Assembly (NCBI RefSeq): GCF_901472535.1
Contig: NZ_LR590470.1
Span: forward strand, 3,658,001 to 3,722,000
Source: Sphingobacterium daejeonense
GTDB lineage: Bacteria > Bacteroidota > Bacteroidia > Sphingobacteriales > Sphingobacteriaceae
DNA: 64,000 nt
Direction: 5' to 3'
Shown: piece after piece, positions 20,224-31,199 of the stretch
Layout of the letters: every line of letters begins with the position of its first letter
How positions within the stretch are numbered: position 1 is the stretch's first letter
Position numbers and translations under genes: made by a program
The notes under the pieces: model-generated
Seen by the model: only the letters and a program-made list of their open reading frames with translations
What the model was told of the DNA's origin: nothing
Database searches by the model: none

Positions 20224-23200
20224 TTTAATTTACAAAAGTATCAAAAAAATACTTAAAATAACGTTAATAAGCCTGCTCAGCATCTTAGCCCTGCTGTCAA
20301 TTCTGCTATTCTCTCTACAGTTTTCCGCTGTTCAAACATATGTTACCAAAAAAGTCGCTAAATATCTTTCTAAGGAGTTGAATGCAAATGTTGAGATTGG
20401 AAAGATTTATTTCAAGCCCTTTTCAGAACTCAACCTCTACGACTTCAATCTTTCCGATTCAAAAGGAAACCCTATACTTTCAGCAAAGAAGCTCAATGCA
20501 GATCTGATCTTAACAGATTATTTTCAGAACAAGATTGTCATCGAAAGATTAAATATTGAAAAGGCGTATGTGGATTTTCAAGTTTACAAGGACAGTTCGA
20601 ACCTTAAGTTCTTAATAGATTATTTTGCTCCGAAAAAGAAAAAAGATCAAACTCCAAAGAAGAAAATGGAGCTAAAGCTTTACGAAGTTAATTTGGTAGA
20701 CAATTATGTCAAAATCATTAACCATACGCAGAAGCATCATAGCCGTGGTGTTGATTTCTCCGATATTGAGTTAACCCACCTAACTGGAAATTTCAGTAAA
20801 ATTGAGCAAGATTCCACAACTCTGAAAGCAATTATTAAAAAGCTTTCTTTCCAAGAGAAATCTGGCTTTAAAGTGAAGGAATTAAGTTCTCATGCAGTCG
20901 TAACGGACAAGTTCATGGAATTTGACAATTTAAAGCTCTTGACTAACAACTCCACGCTTGGAAATTACTTAAAATTCAGCTATAAAGATTTTGGAGATTT
21001 CGGAGATTTTTGTAAAGAAAGTTAAACATAGATTCCGAGATGGAAAATGTCTTTGTTGATTCTAAGGACATTGAATACTTTGCACCTGACATGAAATTTG
21101 TCAGATTTAAAGCGGAAGTAAATCAAGGAAATGTCAAGGGCACTGTAGCCAATATCCGCGTCCAGAATGCCGATATAGAAACCGGGGATGAAACCAGGTT
21201 AATTGGGGATTTCAATATTAAAGGTCTGCCAAATATCAATAAAACCATTTTTGACTTTTCAGGCCGAACGATTGCAGACTTACTGCTCAAGATATTGAAA
21301 AATTAGTTCCTGAACTTTCAAATAGAGGTTCTTTTACCCTACCAGAACAACTTCATAGATTAGGATTAATAAGATTTGCTGGTTCATTTAATGGCTTATA
21401 TAATTTATTTGATGTCAAAGGAAGATTTTGAAACAGAATTGGGTCTTCTCAATACGGAGAGTCACATCAATATCCAGAAAAACATCGTTTACGCAGGAAA
21501 CCTTCAGAGTGATGATTTCCAAATCGGAAACCTCATCAACAGCAACAGCATAAAAAACAGCGCATTTGATTTAAATTTTGATGGCCAAAACCTAGATTTC
21601 AAAGGAAATCCAATTGAACATCATTGGAGATTTAAGGAATTTTCAAATGGGCAACAATCAATACGACAGCATTTCTGTTGACGCCTTCTTATTTGAAAGA
21701 GCAGATTGAGGCTAATGGTCATATCAGCGATTAAAAATGTAGCCTTAGCCTATGACGGTAAAATAAAATCTCCAGGAAGAGCAAAGTGTCTATAATGTGG
21801 ATGCCCAAATTGATATGATCAATTTGAAAAAGCTGGGTTTTGTGACTAAGGATAGCATTTATAATTTATGATTCCAATATCAGCACACATTTAACGGGGA
21901 ACAATCTCAACAATCTAAACGGGGACTTACGTGCCAACCAGATTTCCATGGAAACTTCAAAGGGTAAGTTCACGATTGATGATGTTTATTTTTCTGCTGA
22001 AGGAAATGAAATGGATAGGTCCTTGATACTTAAATCCAATGTGATGGGATGCAGAGGTTAGAGGTATAATTGACCTCAATACCATTGTTCCATATTTTAA
22101 GGCATTGGCGATGCGCTATGCTCCAGCAATAGGATTAGAAACAGAGGCATATAACCCGCAGTTATTTGATTTAGATCTCAATATAAAGTCATTTGAAGCG
22201 GTATCCAGCGTTTTTAGACCCAACCTTAACCTTGGAAGATGGCGCCACTTTGGAAGCTCACTTTTCGTCGGAAGACTTTACCGCCCAGTTTACTGCCTTC
22301 AGCCCATTTGTAAAATATCAAGGGGTTAATTTACAGAACCTGACCATCAATGAAAATGCAGATCAAAATGCTTTTTCACTCAACTTAAAAGCAGATAAAG
22401 TATTTTTAACAGACAGCATATTTGTTAATAATGTTGAAATAAACAATATCCTCTCCAATGATAGTCTTTTATTTAATATTAAAGCAGCAGAAGATACTGA
22501 TGAAAACTTTATGAGGTTAAATGGAAACATACATTTTGCCCATAATAAACCTGCTTACATCAGGTTTGACGAATCTACGATTGTCTTGAATTATGAAACC
22601 TTGGACTTTTAATACCGATGCTGAAATGCGGGTTTCAAAAGGAAAGTTTTACTTGGATAATTTAGTAGCTTCACAAGGAAATCAAAAGGTGGAATTCAAT
22701 GGAGTGTTATCAAATGAAGATGACAAATTAGAAGTTCAATTCAGCAGATTTAATCTACACTCACTAGAATCGGTCACAAAACCTATGGGGATCCATTTGG
22801 ATGGTGAGTTAAATGGTCATATTGAAGTGCATTCGATCTTTAAAAAAACCGTTACTTATCAGCGAATGTAAGCACTACCCCAATGGTTTGGAAACCAAAT
22901 TCCAATAGGACAGATGGTCTTATTGGCAGATTTCGACCCTGAGTCCAAAGTTGCAAATTTAGACTTTCAGCTATTGGATGACCGAAAAAGGGGGTTGACC
23001 CTGAATGGAACTTATCAAGTTGTTTCTGGGGATCAGGCTATCAATTTAAAAGGTAGATTGACACAAGCAGAACTTATATTGTTCCAACCATTTATTCGCA
23101 ACCTAGCTTCGGATCTGCAAGGAAAAATGGATGCAGAATTAAATATAGGTGGCACTCTTCAAAATCCACTCATCAATGGTACTGCTCATATAGAAAGTGC

Positions 23201-24686
23201 ATCTTTCAAAGTGAACTATCTTAAAACTACCTATAATCTGAATAGTCAATCGGTCATGATTGATCAGAATAAAGTTATGATGAATAACTTGACCTTTACT
23301 GATATCAAAGGTCATCAAGCTGTTGCGGGTGGAGTTGTGGATCTTTCAAAATTAGCTAACCCTTACATTGATGTTAATGTAGCAACAAACAATGTAATGA
23401 TTTTGAATACGACCTATAAGGACAATAATCTTTATTATGGTACTGCATATGCTACTGGTACATATCAATTCAAAGGGTTTACCTCGGCAATTGACATCAA
23501 TATCAAGGCAAGATCGGAAGAAAATACTACCATTACCATTCCTTTCAATACAGCCATGACGGTTTCAGAAAGTGACTTTATTTATTTTGTCAGTAAAGAT
23601 TCTACGGAAAACCAAGAGAATGCATCTCGTTACTTTTTGAAAGGCATGACGATGAATATGGACCTAGAGCTTACACCTGCTGCTGAGGTAAACCTACAAA
23701 CCGACATTGGTTCGCTAAAAGGAACGGGTACGGGAGAGATAAGTTTGAAGGTTTCGAGTTTGGGGGATTTTGAAATGTTTGGCGACTATGCCGTAAATTC
23801 TGGAAAATTCCATTTTACAGCTCAAGATTTTATCAATAAATATTTTGACCTTAAGCAAGGTGGTACTATCCGTTGGACAGGATCTCCTTCTGGTGCGACG
23901 GTAAAATATTACTGCAGTCTACCAACAAAGAACATCCATACGGGACTTATACAATGCCGCAGGTAGAGCTGGGCAGGATGAAAGGGTATTAGCTCAGGCC
24001 GATATGATCATCAAAGGAACGCTTAGTCAACCCGATGTATCATTTGATTTAAACTTCCCGCAAACACCTTATGTTAAGGATGAGTTGCAGGCTTATTTTT
24101 CAGATGCAAACAACGTAAACCAACAAGCCCTGAGTTTAATTATCCGAAGGAGTTTTACAGCCAACAATTCTGGAGAGCTTGGAAGGGAAGTAAATAACAC
24201 GCTCCTATCTGCAGGAACTGAGATTGCATTCAACCAATTGAACAATATCTTAGCCCAATCCTTAAACATTAATTTTTTGGACTTCAATATCCGATCATTG
24301 AATGATGCATCAGCGTCGTTTAGATTCTTTGATGACCGATTGGTATTGACTGGAGGATAGTAGACCGTAGAAATATTCAAACAACAGATTTGACTTTCTT
24401 CTCAAATCAAGTAGCTACGGATGCTGAGTTGACCTATAAAATCAGAAGGGATGGAAGCCTTATGTTCAGAGCATATAACAGGCTAAATACGAGGAATATT
24501 TTATTTACACCTACTGATGATTACATCAATGCTGTAGGATTGGTATACCGTACAGAATTCAATACCCTAGGTGAGTTTTGGAAAAAGATGTGGACTTTTA
24601 AACCTCGGAGAGACACCATTCCTACGATCCCTACTATTTCACAAGATAGTATCAAGAATTCATCTCAGCTGCCCGCAGCTAACTAA
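20224..24686 (+). CDS. TamB/AsmA-like envelope protein, DUF490 C-terminus (frame heavily broken)
   Basis: TamB-like proteins form long periplasmic beta-grooves that carry phospholipids or help insert outer-membrane proteins. The N-terminus has one signal-anchor helix (ITLISLLSILALLSILLF), then QTYVTKKVAKYLSKELNANVEIG, typical of the AsmA/TamB start. Beta-rich repeats follow through the middle. The conserved C-terminal DUF490 region is visible as LNIGGTLQNPLINGTAHI, then GTLSQPDVSFDLNFP, with the closing barrel-like segment RDGSLMFRAYNR. The span is about 1490 aa. At least nine breaks lie across 21000-24390, and 21680-22100 is the worst part. No ATG opens the signal-anchor frame, so the start is uncertain. 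It faces tsaD. Confidence 0.85.
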
Positions 24687-24966
24687 GATATTTTTCCAAA
24701 AGATATTCTCTTTCTTCATCTAGAGAACCTTTAAATTCTGGTTGTTTAGCACGATTGTACCAATATCTAGCATTCCACAGATCACCCTCTACCCTATGCA
24801 AATAAGCATGGACATGAGCAGACACCATATCATTCAATTGATCGATGAGGTCATGCGCTTTTTTCCAATCTCCGTTGGCATCATACCATAAGGATTTGAT
24901 CTGTACATCCCAGTCTGGGTTTGGTTGAGGATTGTTAAGGGTGGCTTTAAATTCTTGTAGTGTCAT
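24679..24966 (-). CDS. Hypothetical protein, conserved-looking
   Basis: I do not assign a function. The start chosen is the internal ATG at 24966, since the upstream extension is low in complexity and AT-rich. The 95-aa product is soluble, begins MTLQEFKATLNNPQPNPDW, and is rich in tryptophan and tyrosine (SLWYDANGDWKKAH, DLWNARYWYNRA). Its alternating helices resemble a short TPR-like fold. It ends EREYLLEKYLS. Its 3' end overlaps tamB by 8 bp in a convergent arrangement. Confidence 0.75.
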   Translation of the reverse strand: MTLQEFKATLNNPQPNPDWDVQIKSLWYDANGDWKKAHDLIDQLNDMVSAHVHAYLHRVEGDLWNARYWYNRAKQPEFKGSLDEEREYLLEKYLS

Positions 24967-25116
24967 GGAATTAAGTTGATTTTTATTACAATAATTAAAT
25001 ATCATATTTAGTCTTCAAATATCCTTAAAGATAGGTATTTCGACATTTTAGCTTTCAAAAATATTAAGGAACTGTAAAGTTTATATTAATTACAAAATTA
25101 TTTTATTTGAATTTCT

Positions 25117-25124
25117 TAATTTTG
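25117..25124 (+). promoter_or_regulatory. -7 element (TAATTTTG) directly before an ATG
   Basis: TAATTTTG ends 4 bp before the ATG of the AraC-type gene at 25129. At the normal distance to the transcript start, the mRNA would have almost no leader. No TTG is seen at -33, so support is moderate. Confidence 0.45.
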
Positions 25125-25128
25125 ATCT

Positions 25129-26021
25129 ATGAAATTAAGAGAGGATATAATAGAGTTTTATGATCGGATTCATTATGATGCTCAGGAGGTAGTTTCTCAG
25201 GACCGGCCACACATCAATGTATTTGAGCGCTCTTCATGTATTGGATCTATGCCTTATTCCCGAAGGGATTATTATAAAGTCACATTGATTCAGGGAAGGG
25301 AACACTAGAGTATGCTGACAAGACATTTGAAATAAAACAAAGTGCCTTGCTATTTTCGACTCCCAAAATTCCTTACAGGTGGAAAGGCGACGGAGGTGAA
25401 CAACCAGGCTGGTTTTGTATTTTCAATGAAGCTTTTGTTAAAAAACAGGATGACTTTTTATACAATCTTCCAATGTTTCAAATTGGCACCGATAAGCTTT
25501 TCTATTTAACTGAGGAAACTGAAAGCTTGATTTCAGTATTATTTAAGGAGATGGTTGCTGAAAACTCTTCTAATTATCAATTTAAGCAAGAAATATTAAG
25601 AAGCTACCTGCATTTGATAATTCATCAGGTCATAAAATCCAAACCTTTTGCATCAAACAATTATGAGCACAATGCATCAGAGCGTCTAGCCATGCTATTT
25701 TTGGAGTTACTTGAGCGTCAGTTTCCCATCGATGCCATTCATAATCAGCTCACATTAAAATCCGCGAAAGATTATGCAGATCGATTATCAGTCCACACCA
25801 ACCACCTAAACCGAGCCGTAAAAGAGATAACGGGAGAGACCACCTCCTATCACATTTCGAATAGAATCATTGCAGAAGCAAATGAATTACTTCGGTATAC
25901 TAACTGGCCGATATCAGAAGTAGCTTATTCGCTAGGTTTTGAATACCCCGCATATTTCAATAATTTTTATAAAAAACATACAGGTAAAACACCGCGAGAA
26001 ATAAGAAAGCTGGCAGTTTAA
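25129..26021 (+). CDS. AraC-family transcriptional regulator (one frame break)
   Basis: The C-terminal ~100 residues hold the two helix-turn-helix motifs of the AraC family, around LSVHTNHLNRAVKEITG and WPISEVAYSLGFEYPAYF, ending in the common GKTPREIRK. The N-terminal part would be a cupin-like ligand domain (KQSALLFSTPKIPYRW). The frame opens with ATG at 25129 and breaks near 25300. One missing A in a GGAAGGG run accounts for it, and the repaired frame reads GTLEYADKTFEIK. The total is about 298 aa. It precedes a metallo-hydrolase and an aldo/keto reductase in the same direction and may control them. Confidence 0.9.
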
Positions 26022-26086
26022 GCTTTATTATTTGAATTTTATAATTTTTAGTTTGAATCGATCGTAAATTTCAAAGGATTCGCTTT

Positions 26087-26094
26087 TAGCTTTG
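26087..26094 (+). promoter_or_regulatory. -7 element (TAGCTTTG) of the metallo-hydrolase gene
   Basis: TAGCTTTG matches TAnnTTTG and lies 20 bp before the ATG at 26115. This gives the hydrolase a transcript start of its own, separate from the upstream AraC gene. Confidence 0.6.
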
Positions 26095-26114
26095 ACTTAA
26101 GAAAAATTACGATT

Positions 26115-27068
26115 ATGAACAAACAAACTTCAAGATTGCTTATTCATGAGGAAGAGAAAACTCCAATTGTAAGAAAAGCAAATTTCCAAAAGTTAGCATT
26201 CGATAATTACAAGCTTACGATATTATCGGATGGATTTATACCCCGTCAACCTATTTACCCGGATTTTGCACCCGAAACCTCTAGAGAAGTTCTAGAACAG
26301 CTCTTGCTATTAAACGTGAGATCAATAGAAACAATTGATTTAGAAATCAATACAGTTTTAATTGAAACAGAAAACAAGAAAATACTGCTGGATGTTGGCT
26401 TGGGAAAATCTAATGAAAATCCAGATATCGGTTGGTTGGTCGATAGTCTGTCATTATCAGGAGTAAGACCTGATGAAATCACCGATATTATTATTTCACA
26501 TTTACATCCTGATCATATTGGAGGATTATATGGCTTAAATAATAGTATAAACTATCCCAATGCTCGCATCCATCTGTCAGAACTTGAATGCACTTTTTGG
26601 AGAAACGCTCAATTATCTGATTTTACAGAAAGTGGTATCTATCATATGGATCGTGAAGGATTAAAACAAATCATCCAAATGATACCATCTATGTTAGAAG
26701 ACTTCAAGCACCAGATTGAGTACATTGATTTCACAAAAGGACTTTTTGGCTTCCTCTCCTTCCTGCCAACACCAGGACACACTCCTGGAATGTTTAGCAC
26801 TAAAATATGTAGCGACCATCAATCTGTTACTTATATTGCAGATTTAGCTCATCATGAGCTTATACAATTTGAACATCCTGAATGGTCATTTTCTGGAGAC
26901 CACAATCCCAAATTGGCAGCAGAGACCCGGATCAATTTTTTCCATGATTTTAACAATACTCAAGAATTAGTTATTGGATCTCACCTCCCTTGGCCAGGAA
27001 TTGGAAGAATTAATTCAAGCGAAGGAGAAAATCGATTTGATTGGAATCCATATGGATCCATAAGTTAA
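26115..27068 (+). CDS. MBL-fold metallo-hydrolase
   Basis: This is a cytoplasmic hydrolase of the metallo-beta-lactamase fold. The zinc motif HxHxDH is present as SHLHPDHIGG near residue 134, and TPGHTPGMFS supplies the next ligand histidine. DLAHHE and GSHLPWPG in the C-terminal half give the remaining metal-site residues. There is no signal peptide. The layout resembles the lactonase-like branch (AiiA/AhlD type) more than true beta-lactamases, but the substrate cannot be read from the sequence. The gene has its own -7 element and is followed 46 bp later by the aldo/keto reductase. Confidence 0.88.
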   Translation: MNKQTSRLLIHEEEKTPIVRKANFQKLAFDNYKLTILSDGFIPRQPIYPDFAPETSREVLEQLLLLNVRSIETIDLEINTVLIETENKKILLDVGLGKSNENPDIGWLVDSLSLSGVRPDEITDIIISHLHPDHIGGLYGLNNSINYPNARIHLSELECTFWRNAQLSDFTESGIYHMDREGLKQIIQMIPSMLEDFKHQIEYIDFTKGLFGFLSFLPTPGHTPGMFSTKICSDHQSVTYIADLAHHELIQFEHPEWSFSGDHNPKLAAETRINFFHDFNNTQELVIGSHLPWPGIGRINSSEGENRFDWNPYGSIS

Positions 27069-27114
27069 GCCAAAGGAGTTTTATAAATATGATATCACAT
27101 TAAATAATATAAAC

Positions 27115-28116
27115 ATGAAAACGAGAAAATTAGGAAATACAGGCGAGCGTTTGTCAGCTATAGGTTTGGGCTGTATGCCTTTGAGTACAGTTTACGGTCA
27201 TACTGATAAATCAGAAAGTATTAAATTACTACATGAAGCATTAGATTTAGGAGTAAACTTTTGGGACACTGCAGACATGTATGGTAATGGTGAAAACGAA
27301 GAAATTATTTCAACCGTATTAAAAGACAACAGGGATAAAATTTTCATTGCAACAAAATTTGGGTTTCGATTCAATGATACTGAAAACACCGTTCACAGTC
27401 CATTTAATTCTTATTTTGACGGGTCACCAGAATGGATGCGACAAGCCGTCGAATTGAGTCTAAAAAGATTGAAGGTAGATGTTATCGATCTGTATTATGC
27501 TCATCGAGTTGATCCCAATATCCCAATTGAGGAAACAGTTGGAGCAATGGCAGAATTGGTGAAGGAAGGGAAGGTTAGATATCTTGGACTTTCTGAAGCT
27601 TCATCCGAATCATTAAAAAAGGCAAATGCGATCCATCCAATTGCAGCATTACAAAGTGAATATTCAGTTTTGACGAGAGAAGTAGAAAAGGACATTCTTG
27701 CTACAGCTCGGTCATTAAATATTTCGTTAATACCATACTCTCCATTAGCAAGAGGTTTATTTAATATTATTAACCAAACGCGAGATTTCCAAGAAGGAGA
27801 CTTCAGAAAAAATCTCCCTAGATTCCAAGACGAAAATCTAGAAAACAATATCATGTTGGCAGAGGCTTGGAATGAATTTGCAAAAACAAAGGAGATTAGT
27901 GGAACTCAATTAGCGTTAGCCTGGGTCCTTGCCCAAGGAGAGGATATCATACCGATTCCAGGGACTAAACGTTCGAAATATTTAAGGGAAAACATAGAAG
28001 CAGTATCTATTGAACTTTCTCCAGAGGATTTGCAGCAGATAGATGAAATATTGATTAAATACCCTAATACGGGAGAACGTTATCCTGAAGCGTCCCTAAA
28101 ATTAGTAAACAATTAA
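27115..28116 (+). CDS. Aldo/keto reductase
   Basis: This is an NADPH-dependent oxidoreductase with a TIM-barrel fold. The catalytic tetrad is visible: Asp and Tyr in FWDTADMYG, Lys in IATKFGFRF, and His in YYAHRVD. The NADPH-binding end is seen as PIPGTKRSKYLREN. The family signature GLGCMPLS near residue 18 is typical of the YajO/AKR13-like group. Length is 333 aa, within the normal range. The substrate is unknown. Its position after the AraC-type regulator and hydrolase suggests a small inducible detoxification or quorum-type degradation unit, which is inference only. Confidence 0.93.
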   Translation: MKTRKLGNTGERLSAIGLGCMPLSTVYGHTDKSESIKLLHEALDLGVNFWDTADMYGNGENEEIISTVLKDNRDKIFIATKFGFRFNDTENTVHSPFNSYFDGSPEWMRQAVELSLKRLKVDVIDLYYAHRVDPNIPIEETVGAMAELVKEGKVRYLGLSEASSESLKKANAIHPIAALQSEYSVLTREVEKDILATARSLNISLIPYSPLARGLFNIINQTRDFQEGDFRKNLPRFQDENLENNIMLAEAWNEFAKTKEISGTQLALAWVLAQGEDIIPIPGTKRSKYLRENIEAVSIELSPEDLQQIDEILIKYPNTGERYPEASLKLVNN

Positions 28117-28128
28117 TCGGTTATAGAT

Positions 28129-28169
28129 AAAAAGAAAGCTTGGGAATTAATTCACCAAGCTTTCTTTTT
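28129..28169. terminator. Bidirectional terminator between AKR and tex
   Basis: A perfect 15-bp stem, AAAAAGAAAGCTTGG with CCAAGCTTTCTTTTT, has T-runs on both strands and lies between the two convergent genes. Confidence 0.9.
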
Positions 28170-28189
28170 ATTTATACCTTAAGATTTCC

Positions 28190-30427
28190 CTACTTAAACT
28201 TGCTTGCCAATGCAGCTAGCTTAGCGGCCATATCGGTTTCTGGAGCTTTCTCTTGACGGCGGTCAGAACGCTTCTCAGAATGCTTCCTTGGTGCTTTATC
28301 TTCAGTTTTCATCGATAAACTGATTCTGTTTCTTTTTTCATCAACTTCCGTTACTGTGACCTGAACCTGCTGTTGAACTTTTACAATTTCATGTGGATCA
28401 GATACGTAATGATTTGCCAATTGACTTAAATGCACCAAACCATCTTGGTGAACACCGATATCAACAAAAGCACCGAAATTAGTAATGTTAGTTACAATTC
28501 CTGGAAGCTTCATTCCGATTTTCAAGTCAGCGATGCTATTTACACCTTCAGTAAATGAAAATGCTTCAAATTTATCACGAGGATCCAAACCTGGTTTTGC
28601 CAACTCTGCCATGATATCATTCAATGTAGGAAGACCTACTTCCTCGGAGATATATTTTTTCAGGTCGACACTTTTTCTCACTTGATCATCTTTCATCAGA
28701 TCCTGGATGGATACATTCAAGTCCTTAGCCATTTTTTCAACCAAAGCGTATCGCTCAGGATGTACAGCTGAAGAATCTAATGGGTGCTCTGCATTACGAA
28801 TTCTTAAGAATCCCGCTGCTTGTTCGAAAGCTTTATCGCCTAATCTAGGTACTTTCTTCAATTCACGGCGTGAACTGAATGGACCATTTTCTTTTCTATA
28901 ATTAACGATTTGTTGTGCCAATGCCGGACCTAATCCTGAAATATAAGATAAGATTTGTTTTGAGGCTGTGTTTAGTTCTACTCCTACCGAGTTTACACAG
29001 GACATAACAGTATCATCAAGGGCAGATTGCAGCTTATTTTGGTCAACATCATGTTGGTATTGACCAACACCAATTGATTTAGGATCGATTTTAACGAGTT
29101 CTGCCAATGGATCCATTAGTCTTCTGCCTATGGAAACGGCACCTCTAACGGTAACATCATGCTCTGGAAACTCTTCGCGCGCGACTTCCGATGCAGAATA
29201 GATAGAAGCACCACTTTCATTGACCATCACGATGGTCGCACCTGGCATATTCATTTTACGGATAAAATCCTCCGTTTCACGTCCGGCTGTACCATTACCA
29301 ATAGCAATTGCTTCAATATCATAAGAAGATATCAACCGTTTAACAATACGTTCAGCTTCAGCTTGGCCTCCAGCACCGTTATGAGGGAAGATTGCCGTAT
29401 TCTCCAACAGATTGCCTTGCGCATCCAGAACCACAGTTTTACATCCTGTCCTGAATCCTGGGTCAATAGCCAATAAACGTTTCTGACCAAGGGGAGCAGC
29501 CAATAATAATTGCCTTACGTTGTCTGCAAAAACTTTGATTGCTTCTTCATCCGCTTTCTGCCTAGTTAGCACACGGATTTCAGTTTCCATTGATGGCTTC
29601 AACAGGCGTTTATAGCTATCTGCTAATGCCAATGAAACTTGATTACTGGCTTCATTATTTCCTTTGATATATAGCTTTTCGATTCCAGGGACTACATCGG
29701 ATTCAGCAACATCAATATCAAGATATAAAAGCTCTTCTTTTTCACCTCTTCTCATTGCAAGAACACGGTGTGATGGAGCATCTTTCAAGGATTCAGTCCA
29801 ATCGAAATAGTCTTTGTATTTCAAGGCTGCTTCTTCTTTTCCAGGCACTACCCTGGATACGAAATTTGATTTGTTTAAGATTGCCTTTCTTGCATGGGCT
29901 CTCACTTGTGCATCTTCGGCAATTTGTTCTGCGATGATGTCACGAGCACCAGCTAAGGCCTCTTCAATTGAAGTTACAGCTTTCTCTTCATCAATATATG
30001 AACCTGCTGCTGTCTCAACATCTATTTTATCCTGCGCCAATAATAACTCAGCCAAGGGTTGCAATCCTTTTTCACGAGCGACAGATGCTCTTGTTTTACG
30101 CTTCGGTTTATAAGGAAGGTAGATATCTTCCAGAGCTGCCATGGTTTCGGCAGACTTCACTTGAATTTCAAGTTCAGGGGTTAGCTTCCCTTGTTCAGAG
30201 ATGGATTTCAGAACCGCATCCTTGCGTTTGTCAAGGTCTCTCAATTGTTGCATTCTATCCCGAATTGCTGTGATCTGAACCTCATCCAGGCTTCCTGTCA
30301 ATTCTTTACGGTATCTGGCAATAAATGGCACCGTCGCACCTTCATCCAAAAGGTTGATGGTGGTATTCACTTGTTTCTCGCTAATCGACAACTCTTTCGA
30401 TACGATAATCTCGTGTGATGTAATCAT
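28190..30427 (-). CDS. tex: Tex, S1 RNA-binding transcription accessory protein
   Basis: Tex is a cytoplasmic RNA-binding factor related to eukaryotic Spt6. The N-terminal helical domain includes TVPFIARYRKELTGSLDE. The YqgF/RuvC-like domain (LLAIDPGFRTGCKTVVLD) and a helix-hairpin-helix part (LSYISGLGPALAQQIV) follow. A C-terminal S1 domain lies near GIVTNITNFGAFVDIGVHQDG. A basic tail ends the protein. The frame is intact over 745 aa. I start at the ATG at 30427 (MITSHEIIVSKELSI) rather than the earlier codon, because the extra residues encode part of the upstream terminator. Confidence 0.95.
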   Translation of the reverse strand: MITSHEIIVSKELSISEKQVNTTINLLDEGATVPFIARYRKELTGSLDEVQITAIRDRMQQLRDLDKRKDAVLKSISEQGKLTPELEIQVKSAETMAALEDIYLPYKPKRKTRASVAREKGLQPLAELLLAQDKIDVETAAGSYIDEEKAVTSIEEALAGARDIIAEQIAEDAQVRAHARKAILNKSNFVSRVVPGKEEAALKYKDYFDWTESLKDAPSHRVLAMRRGEKEELLYLDIDVAESDVVPGIEKLYIKGNNEASNQVSLALADSYKRLLKPSMETEIRVLTRQKADEEAIKVFADNVRQLLLAAPLGQKRLLAIDPGFRTGCKTVVLDAQGNLLENTAIFPHNGAGGQAEAERIVKRLISSYDIEAIAIGNGTAGRETEDFIRKMNMPGATIVMVNESGASIYSASEVAREEFPEHDVTVRGAVSIGRRLMDPLAELVKIDPKSIGVGQYQHDVDQNKLQSALDDTVMSCVNSVGVELNTASKQILSYISGLGPALAQQIVNYRKENGPFSSRRELKKVPRLGDKAFEQAAGFLRIRNAEHPLDSSAVHPERYALVEKMAKDLNVSIQDLMKDDQVRKSVDLKKYISEEVGLPTLNDIMAELAKPGLDPRDKFEAFSFTEGVNSIADLKIGMKLPGIVTNITNFGAFVDIGVHQDGLVHLSQLANHYVSDPHEIVKVQQQVQVTVTEVDEKRNRISLSMKTEDKAPRKHSEKRSDRRQEKAPETDMAAKLAALASKFK

Positions 30428-30450
30428 ATATAAATCTAAATGGAAATAAT

Positions 30451-30479
30451 AAAGCTGTTGGAAGAATACCAACAGCTTT
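30451..30479 (-). terminator. Terminator downstream of tatA
   Basis: AAAGCTGTTGG (30451-30461) pairs with CCAACAGCTTT (30469-30479). On the minus strand the stem runs into TTTATTATTT. It separates tatA from tex. Confidence 0.8.
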
Positions 30480-30497
30480 TAGATATAAGAATATTTT

Positions 30498-31046
30498 CTA
30501 GGCTTGTTTAGAATTATTATCTTCTAATGGATTTTTATCAACTTCAGGAGCAGGGTTCTCCTTAGCAGCATCTTCTGCTGCATTATCTTCAACTGCAGGG
30601 GCATCATTATTCGCAAAGTGGTCATTGTAACCATAGCTATAATAATCATCTGCTGTTGGAGTAGTGTAAGGTTTGTGCTCATAAGTTCCTGCTGGTGCAG
30701 TAAATTGAGGCACTTTCTTTTCAGCAACAACTTCTTCTTCCGTTACGACCTCATTTTCATTTGAAGCCAAAGTGTTTTCAAAATCTTGGGTTGGTGTCGC
30801 AGCAGGTTTCTTTTGTTCAGGCTCTCTTTCAATATCGGCCTTTACATCGTCAATTTCTTTTTCAAAATTGTTGATCTGATCTGAAATCTCTCTTTTAATC
30901 CCTTCTGAAGCATCTTTAAATTCCCTTATTCCTCTGCCCAGTCCTCTTGCTAACTCTGGTAATTTCTTGCCACCGAAAAGTAATAATGCCACTAAAATAA
31001 TCAGCATCATCTCTTGGGTACCAATGTTCAAAAACGCTAAATTCAT
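30498..31046 (-). CDS. tatA: TatA/TatE-like twin-arginine translocase subunit
   Basis: TatA forms the channel of the twin-arginine export system for folded proteins. The N-terminus has the short membrane helix MMLIILVALLLFG followed by the FGxKKLPE hinge (LFGGKKLPELAR). The amphipathic helix GLGRGIREFKDASEGI comes next. The rest (about residues 60-182) is an acidic, low-complexity tail, as in long TatA and TatB proteins of this phylum. The length of 182 aa is greater than that of a plain TatA, so a TatB-like function cannot be excluded. No tatC is in the window. The gene is divergent from the MATE transporter. Confidence 0.9.
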   Translation of the reverse strand: MNLAFLNIGTQEMMLIILVALLLFGGKKLPELARGLGRGIREFKDASEGIKREISDQINNFEKEIDDVKADIEREPEQKKPAATPTQDFENTLASNENEVVTEEEVVAEKKVPQFTAPAGTYEHKPYTTPTADDYYSYGYNDHFANNDAPAVEDNAAEDAAKENPAPEVDKNPLEDNNSKQA

Positions 31047-31170
31047 CTCTACTTTATTAATTGATAATAAGCTAAGGTAAGTCTATTATTTTTTTTCAGC
31101 AATAAATTCCTGTAATTATTTAGCAACAAAAAGTTAAACTAAGATGATTTTCTATGCGAGTTATAACTTG

Positions 31171-31178
31171 TACCTTTG
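31171..31178 (+). promoter_or_regulatory. -7 element (TACCTTTG) of the MATE gene
   Basis: TACCTTTG fits TAnnTTTG and lies 21 bp before the ATG at 31200, which supports that internal ATG as the true start. Confidence 0.6.
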
Positions 31179-31199
31179 TGCTCCTTATTATTTTATTAT

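Noticed and set aside
20224..24686. Several separate small genes in the tamB region
   Set aside because: The pieces follow each other in one direction, share beta-rich composition and end in one DUF490-like C-terminus.
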